Shown piece by piece: positions 16,598-24,672 of a DNA stretch of 64,000 nucleotides. Every line of letters begins with the position of its first letter. Positions within the stretch are counted from its first letter, which is position 1. A program made the translations under genes and the position numbers. A model generated the notes under the pieces. That model was given only the letters and a program-made list of their open reading frames with translations, was not told the origin of the DNA and did no database searches. The DNA comes from an uncultured Clostridia bacterium (GTDB lineage Bacteria > Bacillota > Clostridia > Oscillospirales > Acutalibacteraceae). Location of the stretch: the NCBI GenBank assembly GCA_938034875.1, contig CALHND010000002.1, positions 62,001-126,000 on the forward strand, read 5' to 3'.

Positions 16598-18062
16598 TGC
16601 AAACAGCCTCCTTAGGTATCTCTGTGTGCCAATTGGTAGCTGTTTGATATGCTGCGGCAAAGTTCAGCACAGATGCATCATCATAGTGCTTGCCCATAAA
16701 CTGCATTCCGACAGGCAATCCATTAGTATCAAAACCACACGGCACGGAAATGGCAGGCAATCCGGTAATATTAGCTGAAACAGTAAAAATATCCGATAGA
16801 TACATTTTTACTGTGTCGGTTTCGGTTACACCCAACTTGCCGGCAGTTGACGGTGAAGTTGGACACATTATCATATCGTATTTTTTAAAGCTGTCTTCAA
16901 AAACAGACGAAAGCATATTCTTTGCCTCAATAGCCTTTTTATAAAAGTTTTCGTAATTTTCAGACATTATAGCAAGAGTGCCCAGCATTATGCGTTTTTT
17001 TACCTCTAAGCCAAAACCCTCGCTACGTGATTTAATTATCATGTCCGTCACATTATCGTATTCAGACGCACGATAACCGTATTTGACTCCGTCAAAGCGG
17101 GAAAGATTTGTGCTCGCCTCAGCATTTGAAATTACATAGTAACATGGAATAACAAATTTAAGCATCGGAAACGAAAAAAATTCGACAGTACACCCTTGCA
17201 AACGCATGACATCTACAGCGGCTAAAAATGCTGATTTTACCTCTTCATCAATGCCGCTCTCAATGCATTCCTCCGGTATTCCGATTTTCTTTCCGCTTAC
17301 GCTATCGCTTAATTTATGCGAAAAGCCGCCTGCAACGCCCGTATATGTGCTGTCACGGTTGTCCTTACCCGAAATAATATCGAGCAGAGCAGCACAATCG
17401 GCTGCATTATGCCCTACCACTCCTACTTGGTCTAACGAACTTGCATATGCCACCAGCCCGTATCTTGAAACTGCCCCATAGGTTGGTTTCATGCCGCAAA
17501 CACCGCACATTGCGGCAGGTTGACGCACAGAGCCGCCAGTATCAGATCCAAGTGCCATAGGTACAAGACGAGCAGCAACAGAGGCGCAAGAGCCACCTGA
17601 TGAGCCACCCGGTATCCTGCTGATATCCCAAGGATTATGCGTTGGGTCAAAGTATGAAGTGTCACAAGACGAGCCCATAGCAAACTCATCAAGGTTTGTT
17701 TTGCCAACAATAACCATTCCTGCATTGTTTAACATTTCTACTACTGCTGCATCGTACGGCGGAATATAGTTTTCGAGCATTTTAGACGCACAGGTTGTCC
17801 TAATTCCACGCGTGCAAATGTTGTCCTTTACCGCAATGGGTACCCCATCAAGCGGTGACAGTATATCGCCGCGCCGAATACGCTTATCCGCTGCGGCCGC
17901 TTGACACAGCGCTTTATCGTGGCAAACGGTAATAAACGAGTTGTATTTTTTATCTTCGTTATCGATTCTGTCCAGCACTTGGCGGGTAACCTCAGTAGAG
18001 GTGATTTCTCCGCTGTGAATCAGTTTTGCTGTTTCAAGTGCCGATAGCTGTTTATAATTCAT
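16590..18062 (-). CDS. gatA: Asp-tRNA(Asn)/Glu-tRNA(Gln) amidotransferase subunit A
   Basis: A 490-residue amidase-signature enzyme that releases ammonia from glutamine and passes it to GatB. The Ser-cisSer-Lys triad is visible: Lys in PIAVKDNI, the glycine-serine loop GGSSGGSCA, and the nucleophile Ser in GSDTGGSVR. The start follows a GAGGAG that overlaps the end of gatC; only 4 bases separate the genes. Confidence 0.96.
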   Translation of the reverse strand: MNYKQLSALETAKLIHSGEITSTEVTRQVLDRIDNEDKKYNSFITVCHDKALCQAAAADKRIRRGDILSPLDGVPIAVKDNICTRGIRTTCASKMLENYIPPYDAAVVEMLNNAGMVIVGKTNLDEFAMGSSCDTSYFDPTHNPWDISRIPGGSSGGSCASVAARLVPMALGSDTGGSVRQPAAMCGVCGMKPTYGAVSRYGLVAYASSLDQVGVVGHNAADCAALLDIISGKDNRDSTYTGVAGGFSHKLSDSVSGKKIGIPEECIESGIDEEVKSAFLAAVDVMRLQGCTVEFFSFPMLKFVIPCYYVISNAEASTNLSRFDGVKYGYRASEYDNVTDMIIKSRSEGFGLEVKKRIMLGTLAIMSENYENFYKKAIEAKNMLSSVFEDSFKKYDMIMCPTSPSTAGKLGVTETDTVKMYLSDIFTVSANITGLPAISVPCGFDTNGLPVGMQFMGKHYDDASVLNFAAAYQTATNWHTEIPKEAVCNV

Positions 18063-18066
18063 TTGT

Positions 18067-18360
18067 TCAGTTCTCCTCTACTGTTTTAGGAACGCAGAAA
18101 GTTTCCCCGTCGGTAAGAGGAGCTGCTTCGAGTAAATCGTCTCGAGAAATTGATTGTCCCAAAGTGTCATCGCGCATAGGACAATTATATAAATTGCTGT
18201 TTATTGTGATTTCATCAGATGAGGTATCAAGATAATGCAATGTTTTAACAAAGCCTATCATGCCATTAAGCCCTTCGATAAGAGTTTTCTTTTCGCTAAC
18301 ATCAAAGCTCAATTTGCATAGCTTTGATATTCGGTCTACTGTCTCCTCTGTGATTTTCAC
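18067..18360 (-). CDS. gatC: Asp-tRNA(Asn)/Glu-tRNA(Gln) amidotransferase subunit C
   Basis: A 97-residue stabilising subunit with the expected start KITEETVDRISKLCKLSF and the C-terminal LRDD-like region replaced by CPMRDDTLGQSISRDDLLEAAP. GTG is the start codon; the only nearby ATG is out of frame. It lies 22 bases behind secA, so gatCAB may be read through from secA. Confidence 0.92.
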   Translation of the reverse strand: MKITEETVDRISKLCKLSFDVSEKKTLIEGLNGMIGFVKTLHYLDTSSDEITINSNLYNCPMRDDTLGQSISRDDLLEAAPLTDGETFCVPKTVEEN

Positions 18361-18382
18361 ATTTTTCGCTCTTTTCTTAATA

Positions 18383-21118
18383 TTAGTTTACTTCTTTGCC
18401 GCAGCAACGCTTGTATTTTTTACCGCTGCCACACGGGCAAAGTCCGTTTTTGGAGTAGCCACGGTTATTTGACGGCGTTTTAGCAGCCTTTTCATTGCCC
18501 GACGATGCCGAGGTTTCGGTAGCTACACGTTCGTTTTTAACCTCTTGTTCGGTCTTAAATCTAGCAGCAAGCACCATTTTAGATGTGTTTTCGCGGATTG
18601 TATCGATCATTGCATTAAACATATCGTATCCTTCGTTACGGTATTCAACGACAGGGTTGTGCTGACCGTAAGCACGCAGATAAATTCCTCTGCGAAGTTC
18701 GTCCATAGCATCGATGTGGTCCATCCAGTTTGTATCAAGCACACGCAATAGGCAGAAGCGCTCTATTTTGCGCATCATTTCCGAGCCGAAACTCTCCTCG
18801 CGTATCTCGTACAGCTTATGTGCACGGTCATATAAAAGATTTCTGATATCATCGCTATCAAGCGAATCAAGCTGCTCGCTTGTATAAACAAAATCTTCTT
18901 CTGTTGTCAACCACGGAATAAAGTGGTTGCGTAGTCCCTCGAAATCCCAGTTATCCGGGATATCTCCGGTTATATAGAGATCAACTGCATCGTTTATGCT
19001 GCCATTAATCATTTTCTTAATATCGTTACTGATATCTTCCCCATCAAGAACCGAATTACGCTGAGAATATATTTTCTCTCGCTGTTTATTCATTACATCG
19101 TCAAATTCAAGTACATTCTTACGTGCAGAGAAATTTCGGTATTCAACCTTACCCTGTGCCGATTCAATGGAATGGGAAAGAATAGGCATTTCAAGCGGCA
19201 TATTCTCGTCAACTTTAAGCGTTTCCATCAGTGAGAATATTCGGTCACCGCCAAACAGTCGCATTAGGTCGTCCTCAAGTGAGATGTAAAAACGAGTTTC
19301 GCCCGGGTCACCTTGGCGTCCTGAACGTCCGCGGAGCTGATTATCAATACGGCGAGATTCGTGGCGCTCTGTGCCCAAAATGCATAGTCCGCCTACTGCA
19401 CGTACTTCGTCTGCCTCAGGTGCAATTTCTGCTTTGAATTTTGCATTTAATGCGGCAAATTCTTCGCGTGCTTTTAAAATTTCGGCATTGTCAGTATCAC
19501 CATATCCGGTCGCCTCGCTAATAAGCTCCTCTGAATATCCCTCTTTGCGCATTTGCGATTTTGCAAGATACTCTGCATTACCGCCAAGCATAATATCGGT
19601 ACCGCGTCCTGCCATGTTGGTGGCAATAGTAACAGCGCCTTTTTTTCCTGCCTGGGCAATAATTTCAGCTTCTTTTTCATGATATTTAGCGTTAAGAACA
19701 TTATGCTTTACGCCACGGCGTGACAGCATTTGGCTTAGCAATTCCGATTTTTCAATGGAAATTGTTCCGACCAACACCGGCTGCTTCTTTTGATAACATT
19801 CAACTATTTTTTCTATTACTGCATTTAACTTTGCTTTTTCGGTTTTATAAACTACATCCGGTAAATCGTTACGGGCAAGCGGCTTGTTGGTCGGGATTTC
19901 GATAACATCGAGACTGTAAATCTCACGGAATTCCGATTCCTCGGTCATAGCTGTACCTGTCATACCCGATAACTTTCCGTACAAACGGAAAAAGTTTTGG
20001 AATGTAATGGTTGCAAGTGTCTTTGACTCATCAGCAACCTTTACTCCCTCTTTTGCCTCAATTGCCTGATGCAAACCTTCATTATAGCGGCGTCCGAACA
20101 TCAGACGTCCGGTGTATTCATCAACGATAATAACCTCGCCGTCCTTAACGACATAATCAATATCGCGGTGCATAATTGCGTTTGCCTTTATTGCCTGATT
20201 AATGTAATGCGAAACATCGATGTTTTCCGAATCATTAAGATTTTCAACGCCAAAGTAACTCTCTGCTTTTTTAGTTCCGCTTTTTGTCAGAACGCATGTT
20301 TTTGCTTTTTCGTCAACTACATAGTCACCGTCGTATGTCTCGTCTAAATCCTCTTTGGAGTCGGTTTCGCGCACCTTTACCATTTTCAGAGTCTTTGCAA
20401 ACTTGTTTGCTTTTAAATACATATCGCTGGAGGAGTCGCCCTTACCCGAAATAATAAGCGGTGTGCGCGCCTCATCAATAAGTATAGAGTCAACTTCGTC
20501 TACAATGGCAAATGCGTGTCCGCGCTGTACCTTTTCGGCTTTTTCGATGACCATATTATCACGAAGATAGTCAAATCCAAGTTCGTTGTTTGTGCCATAG
20601 GTAACGTCTGCCGCATACGCTTCTCTGCGCTCGGCATTGTTCATGTCATGCACAATAAGGCCAACGGTAAGACCGAGGAATCGATAAACTTTGCCCATCC
20701 ATTCAGAGTCGCGGCGAGCAAGATAGTCATTTACCGTTACAATGTGTACACCGTTTCCGGTAAGTGCATTTAAGTAAGCAGGCAGGGTTGCAACAAGCGT
20801 TTTACCTTCACCTGTTTTCATCTCGCTTATGCGTCCCTGGTGCAAAATAACACCGCCCACAATTTGAACGGGATAATGCTTCATACCAAGCACACGCCAC
20901 GCAGCCTCACGGCAAACAGCAAAAGCTTCGGGAAGAAGGCTGTCGAGCGACTCGCCCGATGCATATCTTTCCTTGAATTCATCTGTTTTTTTGCGCAGTT
21001 GCTCGTCCGATAATGCGGCAACATCGCTCTCAAGTGCAGTTACCTGGTCAACAATTGGATAAATATGCTTAAGCTCACGCTTAGAATAGTTTTTGTTAAA
21101 AAGCTTTACAAAATTCAT
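18383..21118 (-). CDS. secA: Protein translocase ATPase SecA
   Basis: A 911-residue motor that pushes preproteins through SecYEG. Visible parts: Walker A in KTGEGKTLVA (near residue 105), VDEVDSILIDEARTPL, the helicase motifs NMAGRGTDI and QLRGRSGRQGDPG, and a C-terminal SEC-C zinc finger CPCGSGKKYKRCC that binds SecB or ribosomes. Length is typical for Clostridia. The gene is divergent from rpsF. GAAAGGAAG precedes the ATG. Confidence 0.97.
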   Translation of the reverse strand: MNFVKLFNKNYSKRELKHIYPIVDQVTALESDVAALSDEQLRKKTDEFKERYASGESLDSLLPEAFAVCREAAWRVLGMKHYPVQIVGGVILHQGRISEMKTGEGKTLVATLPAYLNALTGNGVHIVTVNDYLARRDSEWMGKVYRFLGLTVGLIVHDMNNAERREAYAADVTYGTNNELGFDYLRDNMVIEKAEKVQRGHAFAIVDEVDSILIDEARTPLIISGKGDSSSDMYLKANKFAKTLKMVKVRETDSKEDLDETYDGDYVVDEKAKTCVLTKSGTKKAESYFGVENLNDSENIDVSHYINQAIKANAIMHRDIDYVVKDGEVIIVDEYTGRLMFGRRYNEGLHQAIEAKEGVKVADESKTLATITFQNFFRLYGKLSGMTGTAMTEESEFREIYSLDVIEIPTNKPLARNDLPDVVYKTEKAKLNAVIEKIVECYQKKQPVLVGTISIEKSELLSQMLSRRGVKHNVLNAKYHEKEAEIIAQAGKKGAVTIATNMAGRGTDIMLGGNAEYLAKSQMRKEGYSEELISEATGYGDTDNAEILKAREEFAALNAKFKAEIAPEADEVRAVGGLCILGTERHESRRIDNQLRGRSGRQGDPGETRFYISLEDDLMRLFGGDRIFSLMETLKVDENMPLEMPILSHSIESAQGKVEYRNFSARKNVLEFDDVMNKQREKIYSQRNSVLDGEDISNDIKKMINGSINDAVDLYITGDIPDNWDFEGLRNHFIPWLTTEEDFVYTSEQLDSLDSDDIRNLLYDRAHKLYEIREESFGSEMMRKIERFCLLRVLDTNWMDHIDAMDELRRGIYLRAYGQHNPVVEYRNEGYDMFNAMIDTIRENTSKMVLAARFKTEQEVKNERVATETSASSGNEKAAKTPSNNRGYSKNGLCPCGSGKKYKRCCGKEVN

Positions 21119-21173
21119 TGTTTTGTTTACTTCCTTTCAAATAGAGCACATTGAATTTGCATATATTTAATTT

Positions 21174-21201
21174 ATTATAACATATACTTTATCTTTATAA
21201 A
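21174..21201 (-). promoter_or_regulatory. Promoter of secA-gatCAB
   Basis: On the minus strand TTTATA, 16 bases, TATAAT (21179-21174). It lies within the AT-rich divergent region shared with rpsF. Confidence 0.5.
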
Positions 21202-21246
21202 AGAGTTATTTTATATTTATAACACCGTTTTTATGTCGAAAAAGGC

Positions 21247-21274
21247 TTGACTAATTGGCTAATTGTGTTATAAT
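21247..21274 (+). promoter_or_regulatory. Promoter of rpsF-ssb-rpsR
   Basis: TTGACT, 16 bases, TATAAT, about 80 bases before rpsF, leaving room for a leader of about 75 bases. Confidence 0.75.
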
Positions 21275-21307
21275 TAGCGGTGCTAATAATAAAAGTTTAA
21301 TTAGCTT

Positions 21308-21348
21308 TCCTTGCTCCCGTCAGGGGGCCAAAAGTCCATAAGGAGGTG
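21308..21348 (+). promoter_or_regulatory. Candidate S6:S18 autoregulatory leader of rpsF
   Basis: GCTCCC (21313-21318) pairs with GGGGGC (21323-21328) around GTCA, giving a short stem with a CCCG edge. CCTT just upstream can pair with the AAGG of the ribosome binding site AAGGAGGTG (21340-21348). Firmicute rpsF leaders are known to bind the S6-S18 protein pair through a CCG-containing element; the match here is by position and composition only. Confidence 0.45.
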
Positions 21349-21355
21349 CTTAAAA

Positions 21356-21637
21356 ATGAAAAGCTCATACGAAGCAGTTCTGGTCTTTTCAGTAAGCAAG
21401 GGTGAAGAAGTTACTACCGCTTTGGTAGAAAAGTTCAAGACTCTTATAACTGAAAATGCCACTGTTGAGAATGTTGACGAATGGGGCAAGCGCAAGCTCG
21501 CATACCTCATCAACGACGAAGCTGAAGGTTACTATGTTTTAGTTAATTTCCAGAGCGAAGCAGATTTCCCTGCTGAACTTGACCGTATTACAAACATTAC
21601 CGACGGTGTTCTCCGCTCAATGATTATCAAGAAGTAA
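21356..21637 (+). CDS. rpsF: 30S ribosomal protein S6
   Basis: A 93-residue S6 with the expected YEAVLVFSVSKGEE start, WGKRKLAYLINDEAEGYYVL and the final LRSMIIKK. It binds S18 in the small-subunit platform. The ATG at 21356 follows AAGGAGGTG at ideal distance; the longer frame from 21311 runs through the leader hairpin and is rejected. It heads the usual rpsF-ssb-rpsR operon. Confidence 0.96.
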   Translation: MKSSYEAVLVFSVSKGEEVTTALVEKFKTLITENATVENVDEWGKRKLAYLINDEAEGYYVLVNFQSEADFPAELDRITNITDGVLRSMIIKK

Positions 21638-21649
21638 GGAGATAAAATA

Positions 21650-22081
21650 ATGAACAGTATTATCATTATGGGTCGTCTGACCGACAATCCCGAACTTCGA
21701 AAAACACCGAATGATATTTCGGTTACTTCGTTCACAGTTGCCGTTAACCGTTCATACAGTAGCGGCGCAGACCGTCAGGCCGACTTCTTCAACTGCACAG
21801 CTTGGAGAGGCACAGCAGAATTTATTTCTAAATATTTTGCAAAGGGCCAGATGATTGCCGTTGAAGGCAGTATGCAGTCACGCCGTTACGATGACCGTGA
21901 CGGAAACAAGCGTACAACTTGGGAAATCCAGGTCAATCAGGCTCATTTCTGCGGATCCAAGAACGAAAACAGTACTGCCGGTGGATTTAACCACGGCTCA
22001 GATGCAGCTCCGTCATTTTCCAATGCCGATGCCGGTGATTTTACCGAGCTCGACGTCGGCGACGACGATCTGCCATTCTAA
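21650..22081 (+). CDS. ssb: Single-stranded DNA-binding protein
   Basis: A 143-residue SSB: OB fold (residues 1-105; MNSIIIMGRLTDNPELR, FFNCTAWRGTAEF), a Gly/Ser/Asn-rich linker and the conserved acidic tip DDDLPF that recruits repair and replication partners. It lies between rpsF and rpsR as in most Firmicutes. Confidence 0.96.
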   Translation: MNSIIIMGRLTDNPELRKTPNDISVTSFTVAVNRSYSSGADRQADFFNCTAWRGTAEFISKYFAKGQMIAVEGSMQSRRYDDRDGNKRTTWEIQVNQAHFCGSKNENSTAGGFNHGSDAAPSFSNADAGDFTELDVGDDDLPF

Positions 22082-22138
22082 TTTGCAAAATTTACAGGGT
22101 TTTTACCCTTTATCTCACAACTAAAAGGAGGTAAAATC

Positions 22139-22384
22139 ATGGAAAGAACCGAAAAGCCGAATCGCGGCATGAGAAAAGGTCGCAGGAAGGTTTGCTCATT
22201 CTGTGTTGATAAGGTCCAAGTTATCGACTACAAGGATATTGCAAGACTTCGTAAGTTTGTTTCTGAAAGAGGTAAGATCCTCTCCAGAAGAACAACTGGT
22301 ACCTGTGCCCGCCATCAGCGTGCACTGACCGTAGCTATCAAGCGCGCTCGTACTATTGCTCTGCTTCCGTACACCTGCGATTGA
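22139..22384 (+). CDS. rpsR: 30S ribosomal protein S18
   Basis: An 81-residue S18 of the zinc-binding (C+) type, with CSFC and a later CARHQR. Core motifs IDYKDIARLRKFVSERGKI and RRTTGTCARHQR are intact. AAAGGAGG precedes the ATG. As the last gene of the operon it is followed by a bidirectional terminator. Confidence 0.96.
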   Translation: MERTEKPNRGMRKGRRKVCSFCVDKVQVIDYKDIARLRKFVSERGKILSRRTTGTCARHQRALTVAIKRARTIALLPYTCD

Positions 22385-22404
22385 TTCTAAAAATCACATA
22401 CTAA

Positions 22405-22440
22405 AAAACCGCCGATACCTATTTAGGTTTCGGCGGTTTT
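22405..22440. terminator. Bidirectional terminator between rpsR and feoB
   Basis: AAAACCGCCGA and TCGGCGGTTTT pair, with an inner ACCT/AGGT stem. It has T tracts on both strands and serves both convergent operons. Confidence 0.9.
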
Positions 22441-22445
22441 TATTT

Positions 22446-24185
22446 TTATAAAATCAGCAGTGCAAGATGATAAACAATAAACGATACTGCCCATGAAAGA
22501 GACAAATAATATACTATCACCGCTAAAGACAGCTTTGCCGACTTGAGCTCACCTATAAGTGTAGCGCAGGCCGCCATACACGGCGGAGATATCATGCAGT
22601 ATGCTAAAAATGACAGCATTGATGCTACTGTAAACGAAGAGGCGACTATTTGCCCTCCTCCAAGCATGGCAAGCGTTGAAACAACCATTTCCTTAGCGAT
22701 AAAACCGCTTAATATAGAAACCGACATATCGCTGTTTCCAAATCCGAGCGGTGCAAAAATCGGCGAAACAGCATTGCCAATTACGGTGAGCGTTCCCGTT
22801 CTGAGTAAAAACCAAACGATCACGGTTGATATGAGTATGATCGTGCCGGCCTTTGTTAAAAAATGCTTTGCCTTTTCCTTTAGTGTTGCAAATAAATTTC
22901 GTGGAGTAGGCATGCGATAATCTGGCAGTTCTATCATAAAATACTGCCTGCCGCCCTTTAGTATTACTTGTCTGGTAATGCCGCCTGTTGCTGCGGCGCA
23001 TATAAGACCGAGCATATACATAAATGCAACTACCATCCAGTACCGTTCACCCATTACAGCCGATGCCAAAACGACAAAAACGGGCAGTTTTGCGCTGCAC
23101 GGCATAAATGGTATCATTGCAACAGTTAGACGGCGCTGTGACGGATTTTCAATAGTGCGTGACGACATCATTGCAGGTACGCTGCAACCGAACCCCATTA
23201 ACAGCGGTACGACCGATTTTCCCGTTAAAGAAAAACGGCTTAGTATGCGGTCGGTAATGAATGCGGCTCGTGCCATGTATCCGCTTGCTTCGATAAGAGA
23301 AATAAATGCAAATAACAGCAAAATTTGCGGCAAAAAGCATATAACTTTTCCCACCCCGCCAAAAATACCGTCAACAACTAATGAATAACCAAAACTGCCC
23401 TCTGACAAATTCATGGATACAAGCAGCTTTTCTGCTTCGCTTTTTCCGTAATCCATAATGTCTTGTGCTGCATTCTTAAGCAATTCACCAAACGGTCCGA
23501 AAACCATCCAAAACACTAACAATATCATTGCCACAAAAATCGGCAGTGCTAAAAACCGATTAAGAAGTAAATGGTCAGCTCGCTCGGTAAAGGACATTTT
23601 GCGAGGAACGGTAACATGAGGCATTATACGCTGTTCTATATAACGATAGCGAGCTAATGCTGTTTCAGCATAGCTTTTTCGTTTTTCAATCGGCTGAAAT
23701 TTCGATTGTTGCATTTTCAGCGCCGAATTTATTAGTTTATCAAAATTAGTGTCTTTAACCGCTGAAATCGGTACTACTTGCACACCCAGTTCCTGCGACA
23801 CAGCATTAACATCAATGCTTATTCCCCTGCGTTTTGCCTCGTCCATCATATTTATTGCTACAACAACAGGCAAACCGCACTCAAGCAGCTGGGTTGTAAG
23901 ATACATACTTCTCTCCATACAGGTTGCATCGACAATGTTTATAATAGCATCCGGCTTTTTTGCAAGTATGTAATCTGTTGCAACACGCTCCTCAGGCGAA
24001 AATGCACCAAGCGCGTAATTGCCCGGCAAATCAACAATGTTGATTATTCCACGATAATAACCATTGCGCTTTTCAACGGTTACTCCAGGCCAATTTCCCA
24101 CATGGGCAGATGAGCCGGTTAAACGATTGAACAGAGTGGTTTTTCCACAGTTCGGATTTCCTACTAGTGCAATTACTTTTTCCAT
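22446..24185 (-). CDS. feoB: Ferrous iron transporter FeoB
   Basis: A 579-residue protein with a cytoplasmic GTPase domain (G1 GNPNCGKT, DLPGNYALGAFSPEE, NMMDEAK as G4) followed by a membrane part with the two Gate motifs, including CSVPAMMSSRTIENP. It imports Fe(II) under anaerobic conditions. It is short compared with E. coli FeoB (773), lacking much of the linker and the cytoplasmic C-terminal extension; such compact forms occur in Clostridia. The start overlaps feoA by 13 bases. Confidence 0.95.
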   Translation of the reverse strand: MEKVIALVGNPNCGKTTLFNRLTGSSAHVGNWPGVTVEKRNGYYRGIINIVDLPGNYALGAFSPEERVATDYILAKKPDAIINIVDATCMERSMYLTTQLLECGLPVVVAINMMDEAKRRGISIDVNAVSQELGVQVVPISAVKDTNFDKLINSALKMQQSKFQPIEKRKSYAETALARYRYIEQRIMPHVTVPRKMSFTERADHLLLNRFLALPIFVAMILLVFWMVFGPFGELLKNAAQDIMDYGKSEAEKLLVSMNLSEGSFGYSLVVDGIFGGVGKVICFLPQILLLFAFISLIEASGYMARAAFITDRILSRFSLTGKSVVPLLMGFGCSVPAMMSSRTIENPSQRRLTVAMIPFMPCSAKLPVFVVLASAVMGERYWMVVAFMYMLGLICAAATGGITRQVILKGGRQYFMIELPDYRMPTPRNLFATLKEKAKHFLTKAGTIILISTVIVWFLLRTGTLTVIGNAVSPIFAPLGFGNSDMSVSILSGFIAKEMVVSTLAMLGGGQIVASSFTVASMLSFLAYCMISPPCMAACATLIGELKSAKLSLAVIVYYLSLSWAVSFIVYHLALLIL

Positions 24186-24421
24186 ATGCCGCCTCTTCTA
24201 AGCTGTGTAACATTAATAAGACTTGCTTCCGAACGGCGCAAAGTCACACGATAGCCTCTCAGTAACAACTCTACTGGGTCACCAAAAGGAGCTGATGCGA
24301 CAACTGTGACCTCTGTACCCGGTAAAAAGCCCATGTCACACAGCCTTCTGCAAAACGATCCGCGTTCACATACGCTATCAATTACACACGCTTTTCCCGC
24401 TTTAACTTCGCTTAACTTCAT
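24173..24421 (-). CDS. feoA: Ferrous iron transport protein FeoA
   Basis: An 82-residue SH3-like protein with the signature LCDMGFLPGTEVTVVASAPFGDPVELLLRGYRV split over its length. FeoA assists FeoB at the inner face of the membrane. The two cysteines in CERGSFCRRLCD are unusual but not unique. GGGGCGAG precedes the ATG. No clear Fur or DtxR site can be read in the AT-rich region upstream. Confidence 0.93.
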   Translation of the reverse strand: MKLSEVKAGKACVIDSVCERGSFCRRLCDMGFLPGTEVTVVASAPFGDPVELLLRGYRVTLRRSEASLINVTQLRRGGIWKK

Positions 24422-24532
24422 TTTCTCGCCCCTTTTTTACATTCATATACTATATTTATTGTTTTGTTTTAGCATTTATAACAATATTGCTATTAAATAA
24501 ATATTGTATTTGCACAAATTTAATTAACAGTA

Positions 24533-24561
24533 TTGAAACACTTTGTATATTGTGCTATATT
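24533..24561 (+). promoter_or_regulatory. Promoter of the EF-G paralogue
   Basis: TTGAAA, 17 bases, TATATT, giving a leader of about 105 bases. Confidence 0.7.
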
Positions 24562-24672
24562 ATTATTATAATTCATAAGAATTATAATAGCTATTTTACA
24601 TAAGTGTAAAAACAGCTGTACAACAAATTAAACTGCGCATTAAGCGCATAAGTCAAAGGGAGATATGTATTT

